Of a stretch of 64,000 nucleotides of DNA, positions 32,630 to 43,660 are shown piece by piece; positions within the stretch are counted from its first letter, which is position 1, and every line of letters begins with the position of its first letter. The stretch is from Castor canadensis (taxonomy: Eukaryota > Chordata > Mammalia > Rodentia > Castoridae). Below the pieces are notes generated by a model, which saw only the letters and a program-made list of their open reading frames with translations, was not told where the DNA came from and searched no databases. The stretch is taken from contig NC_133392.1 in the NCBI RefSeq assembly GCF_047511655.1, positions 162,740,542 through 162,804,541 on the forward strand, given 5' to 3'. Position numbers and translations under genes: made by a program.

Positions 32630-35600
32630 ATGGCATCCAGGCAGGGTCCCCTCTGTGGCCTGGCTGCACGTGGTCTCTGGCTCCTTGGCCTCATCCTTCT
32701 GATGGATGTGTCTGCACGACCAGCTAATCACTCATCCATTCGGGAGAGAACAGCCAACAGGGAGGAGAATGAGATCGTACCCCCAGACCACCTGAACGGG
32801 GTGAAGTTGGAGATGGATGGACACCTCAACAAGGACTTCCACCAGGAGGTCTTCCTGGGGAAGGACATGGACGGATTTGATGAGGATGCAGAGCCACGAA
32901 GGAGCCGGAGGAAGCTGATGGTCATCTTCTCCAAGTAGGTGCCCCATGTGCCAGCTGAGGGGCACCCACGTTTGTTTGCCTGTGAGGTCCAGTCCAGCTG
33001 CAGTGTGGTAGGAGACAAGGGGTTCACTTCAGGACATGCTGTGGGGGAAGCTGCTGCAAATCTCTGCTCAGGTGTGCAGTGTTTCAGCTGAGGGCCCAGC
33101 TGGCATCCCAGAGCCATTCCTCTGGGTAGGCAGAGCTTGGAAATCCAGAGCTGGGCTGCCCCACTGTGCCTCAAGCCTCACAGCCGGGAGAGCTCAGGAC
33201 AGACCCCCACCCCACTGCACTGCCTGGGGGCTTGTTCAACTGAAAGGGCTGGGGTTGGATCTGCTATAGTGAAAGACACAGTTGGATGTGGAAGTGGTCC
33301 TTTAGGCTGCAATGATGCTTAGAGGCCAAGAGCTACCTGGGGAAAGGCCTGACAGTCAATGAGGTCAAGAGAGCCGGTGAGGGATACTTGGGCTCCTTCT
33401 AATGTCCCCTACATGTCGTGTGTTTGGGGATTCTTATAATCTGTCTTGGAGTTCTGGGGTCTCTGTCCCTGAAGTTTTGGTCTCTTCCCTCTTGGATACA
33501 ACATTAGTCCCCAAAACATCTTTGCCCTGAATGCTATAACTTCTTGTATGTGAAGGTGTTTGTATGGTTACCTGAAGCACGTAAAATGTCATGACCATAA
33601 TCTGGGGCTGGAGATGTGGCTCAAGTTTTAGAGTACCCGCCTAGCATGTGCAAGGACCTGGATTCAATCCACCCCCCCCCTCTAAAAAAAGCCAGATGTG
33701 GTGGCTCACATCTGTAATCCCAACTATTTGGACAGCAGAGATCCAGAGGATCATGGTTCAAGGCCAGCCTGGGCAAACAAAGTTTGTGAGACCCCTTTCA
33801 ACCAATGGCTGGGTGTGGTGGTACATGCCACTCATTGTGGGACAGCACAAATAGGATCATGGTCCATGCTGGCCTGGCTATAGATTGAGATCCTAGCTCA
33901 AAGGTAACCAGTGGCTCAAGTGGTAGAGCATCTGCCTAGCAAGTGCAAGGCACCCTGGGTTCAATCCCCAGTACTGCAAAAACAAAAAAAAGAACAAAGG
34001 AAAAAAGACCATGATCTGGAAGGTATGTTGGGTGATGTTTGTGCCTCAAGGGTGAGGGAAGAGGGTCCATCTGGTTCTGCTGATATACTCTGTCACCAGG
34101 TAACAGCTCTTGACCCAACCATCCTCCTCTCGACCATATCAACAGCCCCTGGTGTTGCCTAGCAAGCCCCCAGTCCCCTGGTTTTCCACATCACTGCTGG
34201 GTGGAGCAATGTTGTCGTTTGTGGCAGGTTTGCAGCTGCCTATGGAGTCCCTGGGGCCAGTAGCATCAATCCGTTTCTGTTGAGGGTCCCAGGGTCTTAT
34301 CTGGTGCTTGCCCACCATCTGCCTGCCTGCCTGCAGGGTGGATGTAAACACCGACCAGAGGATCAGCGCCAAGGAGATGCAGCGCTGGATCATGGAGAAG
34401 ACAGCTGAACACTTCCAAGAGGCTGTTAGGGAGAATAAACTACATTTCCGGGCTGTGGACCCTGATGGTGACGGTATAGTGGGCCCACATGGCTGAGCCA
34501 GGGCAGGTGGTACAGTGGGTAGGGACAGGGAGCATGCCCCAACCTTGACAAGTGGGACCTAGCAGACAAGGGACTAGAGCTCTAGGCCAAGGGACTGGAG
34601 AATGAAGGTTAGAGTTGGAGGCTGGAGGCAGGCAGAGGCATGAACTGATCTCAGTCAGAGTGGTGTTTGTTGAAGATGTAGGACACACAGAGCAGGTAGC
34701 TAATGTGCAGGCACTTTACCACTTGGGCCACTCCACCAGCCCTGTGACCCAAGTATTTTAAACTGAAAGTAGCATTAGCTCCACATGCCTGTAATCCCAG
34801 CATTTAGAGGCTGAGGCAGGAGGCCAGCATGGGAAGACCTCCATCGCAAAAAAAACAAACCAAAGAAAACACTAGCTTAGAAGTTTGGAGTGCATTCCTT
34901 GTGCTCTTGGCCCTTTCCACCCTATGTGCTACCAGTCTCTGCCTCTCTTGGCCCCAAGAGATAGAGGCCCCAGCTGGTTCTGCAGGTGAGGAATTGGGTT
35001 CGAGGTTCTGCCTAGAACCAGGGTCTGGGTGCTGGCTACTCCACCCCTGATCGCTGCCCTGGAAGGCTGTGTAGAGCTGGTGGTTTGCATCCTCTGTCCT
35101 GCAGCTGCCAGTTGCCCAAGGATTTGTAGCAGATGTCCTAACATAACTGTCTTTTTTCACTACCTTCTCTTTTAGGTCACGTGTCCTGGGATGAATATAA
35201 AGTGAAGTTTTTGGCGAGCAAAGGCCACAATGAGAAGGAGGTTGCTGATGCCATCAGGAACCATGAGGAGCTCAAAGTGGATGAGGAAAGTTAGTGATGG
35301 GTCACCCCGATGCCAGGTTGCTGTGCTGGGGTGGGCTGGGCTGGGCTGGCTTAGAGTTGGAGAGATACTGGGTGCATGGTTCTGCTCAGGATGCCAGGCC
35401 AACCTTGCTGGGCTAGGGCCTTGGGGACCAAGCTTGTTGGACTGTCAGGAGGTGTGAATGCCTCCCTGTACAGGTGTGTACATACATACATACGTCAGGA
35501 CAGCATGGGTGGATGTTGGCCATCAGAAGGGAAGTGGGAGCTCCCTGAGGGTTTGGTATGCGATTGGTGAGTGGCTGACTGGCTGCCCTTTGGGGCATGG

Positions 35601-38600
35601 TCCATTGGGGCCACCACCTTCAAGAGCGAATTGTATACATCATGGTCTTAAGGAGAAATCTGAGGCTGTAAAGCAAAGGATGAAACTCTGCCCTGGCTTG
35701 GTGCTTTACTTTGGAGGTCAGCAGGATCTGGACCCAGGAGGGTGAGGTTCCCAGTAGAGGGAGCAGCCTGTGTCAAGCTTCTGAGGCAACAGGGCAGGGA
35801 GAGGAGGAGGGCCTGGCAGAGATGTCTTAAGAGGCAGCAGTGGGCAGTGCCCAGGACCCTCTGAAATGATCCCCACCTCTCTCTGGTGGGGAGTTGGGGG
35901 CAGGCTTCACCTGTTGGTTCCAACTCAGGGCCCTTCTCCTCTGCGGTGGCCCCCAGTCATACCTGGTGATTTACTCACAGCCCTTGTCTGGTTCAAGGCC
36001 CGCGGTGTCCTGTTCCCCCATCTGTCACTTGTGGGCTATCATCCCACTGCTGTCCCCAAGGACTGGTCACATTGTATGGTGGTTGTTCCTGGCAGGAACA
36101 GGTGCATATCTGGCACCTGTGCTCTTTTGCCTATTCCATCCATCTGGCCAGCTGACCGCAGTTGGAGAAGTAGCACCTCAGTCCTTCCTGACAGCGCCAT
36201 GGCCCTGTAAACCTCCAGTTAATCATCTCCTACTGCTTGCAATGCTAGTATTTTACCTCTGCCCACAAATCGTACATCATTCTTTTGTTGCAGAATGCTC
36301 GTCTGCTTCCTCATTCTGTTTGGTGTTTCCATCACTTATCCTGTGTGTCCTGCTGCCTTCTGAAGGTGACCTTGGTCCTGGGGCTCTTGTCCTTTTGTGA
36401 GGCTCCCATGTACCATTCCACTCATTGGTGATTTTGGAGCTACCTTTTGTGACACCTAGGAGCTTGGTGCCCTTGTGCCTGTTCTTATCTGAAATTCCTT
36501 TTGGATCTAGTCAGTTTCTGGCTATTTTACTTGTGTGTCCTGTCAGAACAGGTCTTCCTGGACCTGGAGCCTCAGAGCTTCACCATGAAGCTCTGTCCAC
36601 CCTCAGGACCCAGAGGAAGTGTATTTACAATTCACTCTGTGTTCTGAGGTCTCTGTGCCCCAAGGTAACAGTCCCTGCTCAGCCGCCTGTGACCTTCCTG
36701 TGAAGGTCTGTGGGTGACCGCCTGTGGGTTGATCTTTTTGACCTCAGAACACTGCAGGGCCCTTGTTTGGTTGTTCAGGCGAAGGATCTGAGTAGCTGCT
36801 GGGGGCCTGGGAGGGCTGTGTGTGTATCTCCTCCTGTGTAGCTCCTGAATGACACCCTTGGCACACAGTGTGAGTTCTGGGGGGAGTCTCCTCTGAATCC
36901 CTCTCTAGTCTCTGACAGCCATATCGCTCTGACCCCTCTGGTCATTGTGTGACTGACTTCGCTGTTGGGATTTTCCTTATAGGGTCACAGGTTTTTAGGC
37001 CTCACCTGGATCTAGAAGGGCTCATCTCCAGATCTGTAACAGCTGTGCCTCCAAGATTCTCCTTCCAAACAAGGGCCTGCTCAGAGGCTGAGGGGCAGGT
37101 GTGTCTTTCAGATGTGGGGAGTTGGAAAGTGGAGTTTCCCTTCAGATCTTAGCACAGCTGTGCTGGCCAGCAACTGTGAGAATCCTGTGCTATCTTCTGA
37201 AATGATCCTGACTAAAGCAAGGGCTTGGAGATGGCCTTACCCAACATGTCTGCCTGTTCTGATTGGGGCTTGAGATGGACTGTCTCTCTGTCCCTGGAGC
37301 AGGTGGGAATGGAGCAGTGTGTGACCTCCAAGCCCCATTGCTCTCTCTCCTTCCTTTAAATGAATATGTCGTTTAAGTTAGGTTGCCACAGGGTAGTCTA
37401 TTGACTAGAAGACACAAAGGGCCATCTGGTGACAGAGGTTGATTGGGTTTGTGGAGGGGCCACTGGAGCTAGGACTTGGCCGTCTGACAGAGTCAGGACC
37501 CTGGGGTGAAGCCTCATGATGGCTGTGCTTTGTCAGGGCTTCTGGGGCTAAATGACCTGCTTTTTGGCAGAGGCCTGTGCACCAGGACTTGGTCACTGAC
37601 TACAGTGAGTCCCAGGATGGGTGAGGATGGCACTTTTCTGCCCTGGGAACATGGAGGATATCAGGGGATGCTCCAGAGACCAAGGGCCATGTACCAGAGT
37701 TGTGCTTGGCCTGGATGGGAGGGTCTGTGGGAAGTTCTGCTTGCCGCTTCAGTCATTTCTAGAAACTGGGTTTTCTACAGCGCTGCGTCCTGCGTGTGCT
37801 ACTGCACGTGGAAGTAGAGAGGAACGAAAGTGATGCCTTTGTTCCTATAGCTGTTACTGGTGAGTCAGCCTGGCAGTGAAGTTTCCATTTCTGCCAAAGA
37901 ACAAACAGCTCGGAGTGTGCTGGGAAGATGGGGGGCCCAGGCAGAGTCTGGGAGGATCTGTTGCCTCCCCAGGGCCAGGCTGTCCTGGATCAGCCAGCTC
38001 TTTGACGTTGAGCCCAGCATGTCCTATCTGCTGGTCTTTCAAGTTCCCTCTGGGAACCGTCTGGATGTGCCCACCCATGTCCCACATGTTCAGGTGCTCA
38101 TGGACGTACCTCTCTTAGCACAGGAAGTCCTTGAGAATCTCAAAGACCGCTGGTATCAGGCCGATAATCCCCCTGCAGACCTGCTGCTGACTGAGGATGA
38201 GTTCCTGTCATTCCTTCACCCTGAGCACAGTCGGGGCATGCTCAAGTTCATGGTCAAGGAGATTGTCCGGGACTTAGGTAAGACCTGTCCCCCACTGGCA
38301 TGTCCATCCCTGCAGTGTTCCAGGACTGGAGGCAACCAATGGCTGGGAGTGCTGTACCTCCCGGGTGGGCAGTGACCTCCCTGCCCAGAGGCCAGGGTGG
38401 GCAGCCAGGTTCTGCTGAGGTTTGTGCTAAAGCCCAGACAACACCTGCAGCACAATGCATTTGGCATCTGATGTAAGGTCCCCTCAACTCCATGTCCACA
38501 GACCAGGATGGTGACAAGCAGCTCTCTCTGCCTGAGTTCATCTCCCTACCTGTGGGCACTGTGGAGAACCAGCAGGGCCAGGACATTGATGACAATTGGG

Positions 38601-39033
38601 TAAAAGACAGGAAAAAAGAGTTTGAGGAACTGATTGACTCGAACCATGATGGGATCGTGACCATGGAGGAGCTGGAGGTGAGTGGGTGCACTAGAGGGAT
38701 GTAGGTGTGTCCTGTGCATGGCTGAAGCTTGGGCTGAGACCACAGCAGTGACCCCAAGGAAAAGGGACTATCTGCAAGATGGGCCTGACCCAAGAAGTCT
38801 GGCCTAGTAGCCATGGGTCTGGGTGAGAGGGTCACTGAAGCACCTCCTCTGGTGTCTGGCTGTGTGGCTCCCAGGAGTCCCCAGGCCACCATGGGTGTCA
38901 GTGCTAATGTTCAGATAGCTTGGAGAGTCAGGAAGGCCTCTCGACACCCCGTCCCCTATCAGTTGGCCACTCGGGTCTGGGAACAGTTCCCAGCCTGCTC
39001 CCTATGTGGCAGCACCCTCCGTGAGAGGTATTG

Positions 39034-39064
<31 letters not shown>

Positions 39065-40318
39065 CATTTTAGTGCTGGGGGTGGAACCCAGGGCCTCACA
39101 CATGCTAGGCAGTGACAAATGCTCTGCCCTGTGTCAGGGGACTTTTTATTTTTTTTGGCACTGGGGTTTGAGCTCAGGGCTTTGGGTTTGCCAGACAGGC
39201 ACTTGATCCATGCCTCAGCCCTTTGTGCTTTAGTTATTTTTCAAATAGGGTCTTGCCTTTATGCCCAGGCCAGCCTGCACCTTGATCCTTCCTTTACGCT
39301 TCCCATATAGCTGGGATTATAGACACTCACCACTCAGATGCTTTTATTGGTTGAGATGGGGTCTTGTGGACAACCTCCATCCCCTCCCCTTCCACCTCCC
39401 CAGCCTCAAACTTTGATTCTCCCAACTCTGAGTAGCTAGTATTAAAGGTGCTAAGGGATTCTTTATCGCTGTTTTTTTTTTTTTTGTTTTTGTTTTTATA
39501 AAACTAGAAGGGAAAGCACACATTAGACCCAGTTCCAAAGTGACCCCTGGGCTGATGCCCAAGTGTCTGAGCTCTGGGCACAGGGCTCTCTGCAGATAAG
39601 AACTGCCTTCTTGGCTGGTATCACTGGTGTCCTTGTAGGGCCTCTTGGGCTTGTTTTTCCCACTGCTGAATGAGCCATTTGGTTTTATACACAGTCTGTC
39701 GACTCTGTTGATAGCATAACAGGGCATGGCTAGGATTTAGGGATCTTGTCAGCCCCAGGTCTTAATGGCCACCTGGACCCTCCCTGCCCAGTAGCTGAGT
39801 CAGTCTCTGCGCTGTGTGTCCTCCTGCAGCCTTAGGTGGGCGTTCCAGGGGTCCTGGCTTTTCCACCCATGTCTCTCCGTCCATCATTATGTTCTGGAGG
39901 TTCTGGAATGTTCCAGAATATGCCACATCACTGTCCTGCAGCCCATGGGGCATTTTAAACAAGGAATTGTTTTTATGGGCAGTTACAGCAGTAAAGCCTG
40001 GATGCCTCCCCCTGAGGCAGAAAGTGCTGCTGTTCACCTTGACCCAATGCCTGTGGCAGTCTCATGGCCATGTTTCCAAGTATGGGGACAAGCTGGCCTG
40101 GACTGCACAGAATTTCTGTATTTGTGGGGTTCCTGCCACAGAACTACATGGACCCTATGAATGAGTACAACGCCCTCAACGAGGCCAAGCAGATGATCGC
40201 CATCGCCGATGAGAATCAAAACCACCACCTGGAGCCTGAGGAGATCCTCAAGTACAGTGAGTTCTTCACGGGCAGCAAGTTGATGGACTATGCCCGCAAC
40301 GTGCACGAGGAGTTCTGA
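32630..40318 (+). CDS. SDF4: SDF4 (Cab45), Golgi-lumen EF-hand calcium-binding protein of the CREC family (6 coding exons)
   Basis: Exons are 32630-32934, 34337-34473, 35176-35289, 38119-38277, 38502-38677 and 40142-40318 (1068 nt, 355 residues, phases consistent). A signal peptide occupies about 1-29 and is followed by an N-glycosylation site at Asn33 (NHS). Six EF-hand units follow, with loops starting near residues 104 ([12 protein letters not shown]), 143 (DPDGDGHVSWDE), 200, 238 ([12 protein letters not shown]), 284 ([12 protein letters not shown]) and 320 ([12 protein letters not shown]). The C-terminus is VHEEF, conserved in mammals. Cab45 is known to bind Ca2+ in the trans-Golgi and sort secretory cargo. 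The ATG at 32630 is the first in frame, because a TGA lies at 32618-32620. The longer human N-terminus (MVWPWVA...) is therefore not available here. The sequence is very close to mouse Sdf4. Confidence 0.97.
33601..33995 (+). mobile_element. Tandem SINE array in SDF4 intron
   Basis: An ID-like copy (about 33601-33680, GCTGGAGATGTGGCTCAAG) is followed directly by a longer composite element. That element has a B1/Alu-like head (GTGGTGGCTCACATCTGTAATCC), a second B1-like monomer (GGGTGTGGTGGTACATGCC) and an ID-like tail (GTGGCTCAAGTGGTAGAGC, A-rich end at about 33995). Confidence 0.75.
34700..34862. mobile_element. SINE fragments in SDF4 intron
   Basis: A short reversed ID-like fragment (TTTACCACTTGGGCCACTCC) is followed at about 34770-34862 by a truncated plus-strand B1-like fragment (CATGCCTGTAATCCCAGCA, A-rich end). 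Confidence 0.55.
39030..39470 (-). mobile_element. Nested reversed SINE cluster in the last SDF4 intron
   Basis: A 26-base poly-T run (about 39039-39064) precedes a reversed ID-like body. A second T-rich stretch then precedes a composite body whose B1-like half ends at about 39460, where another T-rich tract begins. The boundaries of individual copies are approximate. Confidence 0.65.
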
Positions 40319-40500
40319 GCGCCCTGGGCCTGGCCTCCTCAACCCTCCACACACCTCAAGCATCCAACCTCTAGTGAGGGCCACAGTTGACTGGGGGAGC
40401 TGCCACCGTGGGCCCCCAATACTGTCCTGGAACCTTTCTCCTCCTGCTGCCTTGTGACCACACACTGGCTCAGCTCACGGCCACAGTGTGGCCCAGGTTT

Positions 40501-40506
40501 ATTAAA
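40501..40506 (+). terminator. SDF4 poly(A) signal (ATTAAA variant)
   Basis: ATTAAA lies 183 bp after the stop codon and is followed by GT-rich sequence (GGTCGTGTGTCC). No AATAAA is seen close to the stop, so this common variant is the likely signal. Confidence 0.65.
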
Positions 40507-40529
40507 GATGTGCTTAATAGGTCGTGTGT

Positions 40530-42680
40530 CCCCCTGTACAACGTGTCTGAGGCAGGCAGCCCTCCCCACCCCAGTTGCTGGGCTCAGCTGCGTGTGCTTT
40601 GCTAAATCTCTTTCCTCCTGTCCCTTGATTGCTACATCTTGCTTCTGAGAACTGCTCAGAGTTGATCTGCTGAGGGCGCTGACCACATCAGGGCCCAGAG
40701 CTCTGGGCTGGGCCCCTCCGTGGGCTCACCACCCCGTGGGAAATAATGCAACTCCTGCTATTTCCTTGAAAACTGAAAGATTAAGACAAAACTAGAACTT
40801 GCTTTGCTGGAAGTGAGCAGCCCAGCAGTTCAGGGGAGGAACCACCTCCTTCTTGGGTAGGGGCCCACAGGCTATTGCGGTGGGGTCCTCCCTAAGCTCC
40901 TCAGAACTACACAGGATCCCAGACTGCTGTCTGAGAAAATGAAGATATTTGTTGTCACAAAAATCATTAATTTAAAATAGAGTTGCCTTTTTCTCGCAGC
41001 TTCTTTTTTTTTGGTGAAAAACAAAAACAGTTGGGAACTTTGTGGCTGGGTTGTTTCCACTAGAAGCTTTTGAGGTGGGCGACCTGGTTAACAGAAGGGT
41101 TTGGAGCTCATGCTAAACATTGATTTGATTCTCCCAGGGTAGAAGTGAGAGCAGAGCTGACAGGGGAAAAGGGGTAGTGGGAGCATCTGTGAGGAGGTCT
41201 GGGTAGGGTTGGGGGCGGTTCATGTCCGGGCCTTGAGGTTGGGGTCAGCAGCAGAGCCTGGGCTGGGCAAGGTCCCCAGGCCTCGCCATCCTGGGCCTGC
41301 CCTGGGTGCCCCTGTAAACTAGCCTTTTCCACAGGGACTCACTTCTGTGCAGCGGGGGGCTCCTAACTGCCTGTGAGGGTGTGGTGGCACCTGGGCTGGT
41401 TTCTAGAACCCAGACGGGTGGTATGGGCAGGAAGCCCCTACAGGTCATGGCTTCTGTGGGTATCCCCAGATGGCAGTTCCTGCCTCTGTGGGATATGATC
41501 CACCTCAGGCCAACTTGTATCTTGCCATTTCCAGTGAGTGCCGATGGACACCCTTTAGCTTGTGGCCCTGGGTCAGAAGGGCCATGCCTGGAGATGGTAC
41601 AGCACAGCCTCAAGGGTGAGCTGAGGCCCAGCTGGATGCAATGCTGTGCAGCTGGGTGTACTGTGGCGCCTGGGCCTTCAGAGGCTCCAGCAACCTCTCG
41701 TCTAGTACCCAAGGGCAGCAGCTTGTGGGGGATTTTCTGGCTATTCCCCCATGACCCTTTCAGACTAAAGTGATGAGGGTCCCTGTCCTAACCCCTGTGC
41801 CTTTTCCCAGAGCTGTAGTCTTCCCTGAAGACTTAAGAGACCCCAGTTCACTGGACACAGTGAGACCAGCTCCTGGCAGTGCCTCTCAGACTTGTGACCT
41901 CAGACCGAGGACCATGAGAGCCACCCTGCCCCAACATGGTTGAGTGGGGTCAGTTTCAAGCAGGAGGGGCTGCTGCCCGCATGGATCCCCTGGGGGATGG
42001 GTGTGGGGTATAGGTGCGTCCAGGCTTCTGTGCATCTCTGGTTACCTGTGGGCAGGTGTCAGTCATCTGGCCAAGTGTGACAGCCATGGACAGCAGAGAC
42101 TTGCCCTGCCAGAGGGCAGACAGGTCCCCACATGGATCCCTAGGGGAGGAGGGGCACTTCAGGATGAATCATTGCCCACCAAGACTCTTGAGTTTACCTC
42201 AGAAGAGACCATGTGCAAATGTAAGACTTCTTCTGTACATGGGTGGTGGGTCAGAGAGCTCGGTTGGATCTTTCCTTGCCTGCTAGCAGGACCTGGGGTG
42301 GTATACTCCCTGGGATGTCCTCAGACCCCTCCCATAACCCTCACAGCCCTTCTGAGGCTTGGGGAGGGGGCTGTATTGTGGCACCTCTGCCTATCAAGTC
42401 TTCTCTACCCAATTCCCAGCTGCAGCCTGGCCCCCTGCCTGGCCCAGCCCTCAGGCTGGGAATTTCTGCAGGTGGGCAGGGGCCTCAGCTCTCACCTGTG
42501 CTCCTGGGTGGGGGATTTCCACCCTCCAGCAGGGCTCTCCACGTGCAGCTTCTAAATTGGGAAGATTTTTTCCTGTCAATTACAATTTAAAAGTTACAAA
42601 AGGGACACCAGCAGGCCTCCTCCAACCCCTTTGCCAGCCTACTTCTTCAGGGCAGTGGTAGAGTTGGGTATTCACATGTA
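40530..42680. other. SDF4 to TNFRSF4 interval, unique part
   Basis: I see no recognisable exon, RNA gene or repeat in this 2.1 kb. Short ORFs on both strands carry no family motifs. Confidence 0.5.
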
Positions 42681-42689
42681 AGAAAAGAA

Positions 42690-43200
42690 AGCGTGAACTG
42701 GATGTGATTGGAGATAGGGAGGATTGTGGATCAAGGCCAGCCCAGGCAAAGTTTGTGAGACCCCACCCCCCACCTCAACCAAAGGCTGGGTGCAGTGCAT
42801 GTACCTATCATCTTCAGGTGAAGCACGAATAGGAGGACCATGATCCAGGCCAGCCCTGGCATGAAGTGAGACCCTTTCTCAAAAATAACCAATGCAAGCC
42901 AGGTGCCAGCGGCTCACACTTGTAATCCTAGCTACTCGGGAGGCAGAGATCAGGAGGATCACAGTGTGAAGCAAATCGTTCACAAGACCCTATCTCAAAA
43001 AAAAAAAAAAAAAAAACCCATCACAAAAAAGGACTGGTGGAGTGGCTCAAGGTGTAGGCCCTGAGTTAACCCCACCCCCTGCAAAATAAATAACCAATGC
43101 CAAAAGGACTATCGGAGTGGCTCAAGTGGTAGAGCACCTGTCTAAGCAAGCACAATGCCCTGAGTTCAAACCCACAGTACTACCCCCTCACCAAAAAAAA
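42690..43200 (+). mobile_element. SINE cluster upstream of TNFRSF4
   Basis: At least three adjacent plus-strand elements can be seen: a truncated B1-like copy, a full composite with CCAGGTGCCAGCGGCTCACAC head and poly-A linker (about 42995-43018), and two ID-like tails with TGGAGTGGCTCAAG and AGTGGCTCAAGTGGTAGAGC. The cluster ends about 450 bp before the TNFRSF4 start. Confidence 0.75.
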
Positions 43201-43556
43201 GTCTGTGTGTGCATGTGTACATGCATCTTTGTGTGTCCTTGTGCACATCTGTTGCATGGTATGAGCACACGCATGTGCTTGTGCCTGTTCCTCTCTTCAC
43301 ATGCTCCAGTGGCACTCTGACTGGTTGTGGGACTGCCCAGGCCCAAGCCCAAGAACAAGGCATTCCCCAGGGTTCCCATGGAACCCTAAACACAGGATGG
43401 CGTAGTGTGACCTTAAGGTAGCCCTGTGCCCTGGGGACTTGCGGCCAGTGTTTTCTGGGAGCCAGACCATCAGGGGAGACACCCATGCACACATCCCAGC
43501 TTGGGGGCAGAGACACAAGGACACACGTGTACACAGGCATGAACATGCTCTCATGC

Positions 43557-43594
43557 CTCCCTCCCCGCCCCTCGCCCCTCCCACCCCTCCCTCA
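43557..43594 (+). promoter_or_regulatory. C-rich tract in the TNFRSF4 proximal promoter
   Basis: A nearly pure pyrimidine run containing CCCCGCCCC and several CCCTCCC repeats lies 60-100 bp before the start codon. This is a plausible Sp/KLF-binding segment. I see no TATA box at the expected spacing apart from a weak TTATAG at 43600. The regulatory role is inferred from position. Confidence 0.4.
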
Positions 43595-43660
43595 CAGCCC
43601 TTATAGCCACATCCTGCAAGGAAAAACCCAGACTCCTGCAAAGGCAGAGAGCAGATGAGG

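Noticed and set aside
33911-34162. Recurrent peptides starting MAQVVEHL or similar (also near 4819-5145 and 43117-43320)
   Set aside because: They are translations of the ID-like tail of SINEs (the GGCTCAAGTGGTAGAGCACC motif) and not host genes.
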